A stretch of 56,126 nucleotides of DNA, taken from NCBI GenBank assembly GCA_023663815.1, contig JAMPGS010000003.1, forward strand, positions 1 to 56,126. The letters are read 5' to 3'. The DNA is from Clostridium sp. GTDB taxonomy: Bacteria > Bacillota > Clostridia > Lachnospirales > Lachnospiraceae. Positions within the stretch are counted from its first letter, which is position 1. The number at the start of each line of letters is the position of its first letter. Of the stretch, positions 52,363 through 56,126 are shown one piece after another. Below the pieces are notes generated by a model. The model saw only the letters and a program-made list of their open reading frames with translations. It was not told the DNA's origin and did no database searches. The position numbers were made by a program, and so were the translations under genes.

Positions 52363-53634
52363 ATGAAACCTAAGCTGTATTTAATTACAAAAAATTTCCC
52401 GTACGGGCACGGGGAAGATTCCTTTGTAAAACCGGAGTACCCATATTTATGCAGAGAATTTGACGTGACAATTATTACGGCGGAGTTAGGCGAGCCGATA
52501 GAAAAGAAATTTTTAAATGAAGCATCAGCTGCTATTATCCCTGCCACGCAGGGTATTTTTGAAAAGCTTTTTTCGTTGTTTTGTTTCTTGTGTGAAAAAG
52601 ACAGTTATATTGAAATAAAAAACATACTTAAAACGAAAACCAAAGTGTTTAGACGAATATACAGAGCGCTTATGTTTGGAACAGCGGCCGAAACTTTTTA
52701 TTGCCGTTTAAAAAAAATAATAGGATTAAACAAAGATACAAAAGCACTTTTTTATTTTTATTGGTTTGATTATAAATGTTTTGGACTAACAATGCACAAG
52801 GACAGATATCCTTACGTTAAAATTGTGGCAAGAGCTCATGGATATGAATTGTTTGATGAGCGGGAACTGTATGGGAAACAGTTTTTTAAGCCTCAAATGG
52901 ATGATAAGCTGCAGCGTCTTATTTTTGCCGCTCAATATGGAAAAGAATATTATTTGAGCAGATATCAAAAAAGAGATGGAGATAAGTACCCGCTTCATCG
53001 TTTGGGAGTGCCTTCAAAAAAAGTGACATGCGCACAGCGGAGAGAACATTTTGAAAAAGAAATTTTTTTATTGCTGAGCTGTGCGAGAATGGTAGATATA
53101 AAAAGAATCAATCTTATTATTGATGGACTGTCAGCGATAGACGGATGTAATATAAAGTGGGTGCATATCGGAGACGGCGATGAGATGGATTACCTGCAGG
53201 GATATGCAAAGCAAAAGTTAGGTGGTAAGATAAATATTGAATATGAATTTATGGGAATGATGCCAAATGAGCAGGTTGTCCAGTATTATTTTGAAAATTA
53301 TGTAAGCTGCTTTATCACAACAACACAGACAGAAGGCGGTTCGCCCGTGTCCGTTCAAGAAGCGCTGTCTTTTGGGGTTCCGATTATTTCCACTTCAGTG
53401 GGAGAATTATTACAAATGGTCGATGATAACGGAATTTTGTTATCCAAAAATCCGCCTGCAGAAGAGATAGGGCAGGCAATTGAGAAAATATTTGATATAT
53501 ATGGCAAAGAAGAATATTTTTTAATGTGTCAGGCGTCTCTTACAATATTTGAAAAAAAATTTAACGCTCAAAATAACTTTGAGAAATTTGCGTATGAGCT
53601 AAAAATGCTGGATAACAGTGAAGGGACAATCTGA
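52363..53634 (+). CDS. Glycosyltransferase family 4
   Basis: 423 residues from the ATG at 52363, 7 bases after the upstream stop; an in-frame TTG at 52345 lies inside the previous gene. It begins KPKLYLITKNFPYGHGEDSF, a start common in GT4 enzymes of exopolysaccharide loci. The central ARAHGYELFDER and the donor half SCARMVDIKRINLIIDGL, WVHIGDGDEM, TEGGSPVSVQEALSFGVPII and STSVGELLQMV are clear. In the E-x7-E motif the glutamates are E-GGSPVSVQ-E. Its A+T content is high. It is followed 20 bases later by the asparagine-synthase-like gene. Confidence 0.9.
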   Translation: MKPKLYLITKNFPYGHGEDSFVKPEYPYLCREFDVTIITAELGEPIEKKFLNEASAAIIPATQGIFEKLFSLFCFLCEKDSYIEIKNILKTKTKVFRRIYRALMFGTAAETFYCRLKKIIGLNKDTKALFYFYWFDYKCFGLTMHKDRYPYVKIVARAHGYELFDERELYGKQFFKPQMDDKLQRLIFAAQYGKEYYLSRYQKRDGDKYPLHRLGVPSKKVTCAQRREHFEKEIFLLLSCARMVDIKRINLIIDGLSAIDGCNIKWVHIGDGDEMDYLQGYAKQKLGGKINIEYEFMGMMPNEQVVQYYFENYVSCFITTTQTEGGSPVSVQEALSFGVPIISTSVGELLQMVDDNGILLSKNPPAEEIGQAIEKIFDIYGKEEYFLMCQASLTIFEKKFNAQNNFEKFAYELKMLDNSEGTI

Positions 53635-53654
53635 CGATATGAGGGAGCAGAAAC

Positions 53655-55325
53655 ATGCACGGTTTTTTAGCGGTAAAAGATTTAAATATTGAGTGTTTAG
53701 GAAAGTTCCGGAAAATGGGCAGATGCAGGCAATTTAACAATTTGTTGAATAAATTTCCCGCGGACCAAATTTTTTTGGAGGATGAAAAAAAGATTAGTTT
53801 TCTGAACGGATATATTCACAATAAGGCAGATTATATGCGGGAAGTCGAAAGCTGGCCGGAAGCATTTACAAATGCACTACAGCAGGATGTTGAAAACAGC
53901 TTAAAAAAACTTCGGGGAGGTTTTTGCGGATATTTTTTTGATAAAGAAAAAGATCTATTAATTGCTTACACTGACCAAGTAGCAGTCAAGCCGTTATATT
54001 ATTATATTAATGATAATAAATGGATATTGTCCGACCATTTGGACTATATGGTGGAAGTACTGAAAGCAAATAAACTTGCCTGCGACTTTAACCCATTGGC
54101 GGCAAAGTATATGCTTTCTTACGGATATATGATAGATGACAGCACCTTTGTAAAACAGATTCACCGTTTACTGCCGGGAAAATATTTGCGCGTTGAAAAT
54201 GGAAAATTGACAGTTATCCGATATCATTTTATTAAAGACGTGGAAGTGAAAATGTCTGAGGAGGAAGCTGTAGAGAAGATTGACGCATCATTCCGGGAAG
54301 CTGTAAGGCGGGAGTTTGAAAAAGACAGAGAATACGGATATCGGCATTTGGTGGATTTAAGCGCGGGGCTTGATACGCGTATGGTATCTTGGGTAGCTCA
54401 TGATATGGGGTATTTAGATCAGGTGAATATTACTTATAGTCAAATGGGATATCTAGATGAGACGATATCAAAAAAAATAGCGGTTTATTTAGGGCATGAG
54501 CATCTTTTTAGATCGCTGGATGACGCAAAATGGATGTATGATTTAAAGGAAACAACCTCGCAAAACAATGGCGCCGCCTTATACATGGGAATTACAGGAG
54601 GACGTCGAATGTTGGAAGTGCTCCGCACAGAACAATTTGGAATTGAGCATACAGGAATGGCGGGAGGTTATATTATTGGTACAGTGTATCAAGATAAGGA
54701 TTTCAGCCATGGTAAACCGGTGTTTGGAAAGAATTTATATTCTGAGAGACTAAATTATCAATTTGACGAAGAAATTTTAAAAGAATACCCTAATCAAGAA
54801 ATGTTTGCCGTTTATACAAGAAGTATGTTAGGAGCTTCGTCAACTTATATTCTCAGACAGCATTACGTGGAAACAGCCTCTCCGTTTATGGATGTTGATT
54901 TTCTTGATACTGCGTTTTCTATTCCCTTTGACTATAAAAAGCATCATCATATTTATCTAAGATGGATGAAAGAAAAGTATTTAGAAGCAACGAATTTTGG
55001 ATGGGAAAGATGGGGAGGCGTGAAACCCAAAGAAAATCATATTTTGTTCCGAAAGATGAAAACAACGCAAAGGCTGTTATGGCAGTTTATTTGTTCAGTA
55101 TTTCACATTAGCAATAGAGATATTATGACGCCGGTTGATTACTGGTATTATAAGGATAACGCAATTCAAAAATATTTGACAGAATTTTATGATAGTGTAA
55201 TAGGGGTTCAAGTCATAGATGAAAGTCTAAGAGAAGATATTAAGATAATGTTCCAAGAAGGGGATGTTATGGAAAAAAGCATGGCGCTCACAGTACTTGC
55301 TATGGTAAAAAAATATTTTGCCTGA
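53655..55325 (+). CDS. Asparagine-synthase-like protein lacking the glutaminase cysteine
   Basis: 556 residues, GAGGGAG 7 bases before the ATG. It begins MHGFLAV, so the residue that must be the Cys2 nucleophile in AsnB is His, although a shortened Ntn-like domain is still visible (FCGYFFDKEKDLLIAYTD, about 90-107). The synthase domain keeps the ATP loop as LSAGLDTRMV (235-244), together with GYLDETISKKIA and a TGMAGGY loop. It should therefore adenylate a carboxylate but cannot draw ammonia from glutamine in the usual way. Like beta-lactam synthetase or McjC-type members, it may use another amine or nucleophile. Glycan context suggests an amide or amino-acid decoration; this is inference. 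Confidence 0.83.
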   Translation: MHGFLAVKDLNIECLGKFRKMGRCRQFNNLLNKFPADQIFLEDEKKISFLNGYIHNKADYMREVESWPEAFTNALQQDVENSLKKLRGGFCGYFFDKEKDLLIAYTDQVAVKPLYYYINDNKWILSDHLDYMVEVLKANKLACDFNPLAAKYMLSYGYMIDDSTFVKQIHRLLPGKYLRVENGKLTVIRYHFIKDVEVKMSEEEAVEKIDASFREAVRREFEKDREYGYRHLVDLSAGLDTRMVSWVAHDMGYLDQVNITYSQMGYLDETISKKIAVYLGHEHLFRSLDDAKWMYDLKETTSQNNGAALYMGITGGRRMLEVLRTEQFGIEHTGMAGGYIIGTVYQDKDFSHGKPVFGKNLYSERLNYQFDEEILKEYPNQEMFAVYTRSMLGASSTYILRQHYVETASPFMDVDFLDTAFSIPFDYKKHHHIYLRWMKEKYLEATNFGWERWGGVKPKENHILFRKMKTTQRLLWQFICSVFHISNRDIMTPVDYWYYKDNAIQKYLTEFYDSVIGVQVIDESLREDIKIMFQEGDVMEKSMALTVLAMVKKYFA

Positions 55326-55348
55326 GACGCAGATTAAGGAGTATAAGA

Positions 55349-55442
55349 GTGAAAGATAAATCTTTCACGGAGGGGGAGTTTGTGTCTGCGCTACATCCAC
55401 AAACTCTGCAAGCATTCATGCTTGTGCAAAAAGTAGCGCAGA
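55349..55442 (+). promoter_or_regulatory. Structured leader with alternative stems before the last gene
   Basis: GTGAAAGAT/ATCTTTCAC (55349-55357 with 55360-55368) is a perfect hairpin. GAGTTTGTG/CACAAACTC (55376-55384 with 55398-55406) is a second one. Its loop begins TCTGCGCTAC (55385-55394), which is the exact complement of GTAGCGCAGA (55433-55442), next to the ribosome site of the last gene. CAAGCAT/ATGCTTG (55409-55415 with 55418-55424) lies between. A pseudoknot or two exclusive folds are possible. Confidence 0.6.
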
Positions 55443-55453
55443 AATGAGGAAAA

Positions 55454-56126
55454 ATGGTAAAATATAAAATGGAAGAACTGGATTTCATGTTCATCTATGA
55501 GCACAAGGTGAGGGAACTTGAAAATCTGTGTCTGATGAAATATGAATTGGATAAAAGAGGATATAAGACAAAAATTATCCATATCGAAGATGCGGAAGCG
55601 TTGAAAGCCATGCGTCCCGCTTACCATGCAAAAGTGGTTGTGATGATGGCTTGTTATCAGAATGCATCCATTGAATGGCATACCAAAAATTACGTAAAAT
55701 TTGACAAAATTATTGATTTGCAGTGGGAAAATATTGTATTTCCCATGGATGAAAGAGATACAAAGGCGTATAAAAATTATTCCGGCGTTGCCAAAGATGT
55801 GGTGAGGGTTTCGTGGGGAGAAATGAACAGAAAGCGTATGCTGGAAGTGGCGAAAATGGATCCCAGAAAGGTAAAGCTTATCGGCCACGTGGGAATGGAT
55901 TTTTTGAGGGAGGAATTTAGCGATTATTATCGCTCCAGAGAAGAAGTGCTAAAGGAGTATGGGCTTTCTGCAGATAAAAAGATATTTCTTTTTATATCGC
56001 CGTATTTTTCTGATTTTCATACGGAAGAGTATTTGAAGATGATGTGTAGACGTTTTGGGGAAGGGTGGAGATATTATTATAAAGACTGTATGCTTCCCTC
56101 CAAAAAGATAATTCTTGACTGGATGA
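55454..56126 (+). CDS. Surface-carbohydrate biosynthesis protein (3' end cut by window)
   Basis: The ATG at 55454, with GAGG 4 bases upstream, opens a frame of 224 codons that is still open at the last base, so the C-terminus is missing. The N-terminus reads FIYEHKVRELENLCLMKYEL, then VVVMMACYQNASIEW, KIIDLQWENIVFP and VKLIGHVGMDFLREEF, followed by LFISPYFSDF. This resembles proteins annotated as surface carbohydrate biosynthesis, which have a GT-B-like layout, in spirochaete and Clostridia glycan loci. A sugar transferase role is likely but unproven. Its translation may be controlled by the structured leader directly upstream. Confidence 0.7.
   Translation, partial: MVKYKMEELDFMFIYEHKVRELENLCLMKYELDKRGYKTKIIHIEDAEALKAMRPAYHAKVVVMMACYQNASIEWHTKNYVKFDKIIDLQWENIVFPMDERDTKAYKNYSGVAKDVVRVSWGEMNRKRMLEVAKMDPRKVKLIGHVGMDFLREEFSDYYRSREEVLKEYGLSADKKIFLFISPYFSDFHTEEYLKMMCRRFGEGWRYYYKDCMLPSKKIILDWM

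Noticed and set aside
1..56126. tRNA, rRNA, transposase or phage genes
   Set aside because: No cloverleaf, rRNA-like block, DDE transposase or integrase motif was seen on reading either strand.

Overview
The window is a 56-kb stretch of one very large surface-polysaccharide (exopolysaccharide, capsule or cell-wall glycan) locus. Gram-positive style Shine-Dalgarno sites (AGGAGG, AAAGGAG), sigma-A promoters, DUF2304, GT-D and CotH families and the dense overlapping gene order point to a Clostridia-class Firmicute, most likely Lachnospiraceae. The genus cannot be fixed from sequence alone. No rRNA, tRNA, transposase, integrase or CRISPR array was seen. Both ends cut genes: a GT4 at the left and a surface-carbohydrate protein at the right.

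Layout. (1) 1-6983, plus strand: a repeated GT4/asparagine-synthase module (GT4, AsnB, GT4, GT4, AsnB). (2) 7078-9630, minus strand: a two-gene O-acylation unit (SGNH-like protein and MBOAT acyltransferase) with its own near-consensus promoter. (3) 9794-38228, plus strand, G+C-richer: GT11 fucosyltransferase-like genes (four in all), GT2s, an ABC flippase-like transporter, DUF5672, GT17, the WbaP/CpsE-type initiating phosphoglycosyltransferase, a pyruvyltransferase, a Wzx flippase, a DUF6056-like membrane protein, a GH88/GH105-like hydrolase, two Wzy-like polymerases, GT4s, a GT26-GT4 fusion, a radical SAM/SPASM protein and a frameshifted CotH-family gene. (4) 38213-56126, plus strand, visibly A+T-richer: GT-C-like membrane proteins, a second ABC transporter, GT-D (DUF1792), GT8, GT4s, a polyprenyl-phosphate sugar synthase with DUF2304, GT2, and a third asparagine-synthase-like protein that lacks the glutaminase cysteine.

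How the parts fit (inference). The WbaP-like enzyme loads the first sugar-phosphate onto the lipid carrier. Cytosolic GT2, GT4, GT8, GT11, GT17, GT26 and GT-D enzymes extend it. Wzx or the ABC transporters flip it and the Wzy-like proteins polymerise it. The GT2/DUF2304 pair probably makes a polyprenyl-phosphate sugar for the GT-C proteins, which add side sugars outside. AsnB-like, MBOAT/SGNH, pyruvyltransferase, radical SAM and CotH proteins are candidates for non-sugar decoration. There are more than 25 transferases but no recognisable nucleotide-sugar biosynthesis gene, so donor sugars must be made elsewhere. Two Wzy, one Wzx and two ABC transporters, together with the composition change near 38.2 kb, suggest a mosaic of more than one glycan pathway.

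Regulation visible in sequence: divergent sigma-A promoters at 9679-9758, internal promoters at 47866-47895 and 51183-51211, and a few structured intergenic spacers (19845-19982, 21048-21131, 55349-55442). No intergenic gap exceeds 300 bases.
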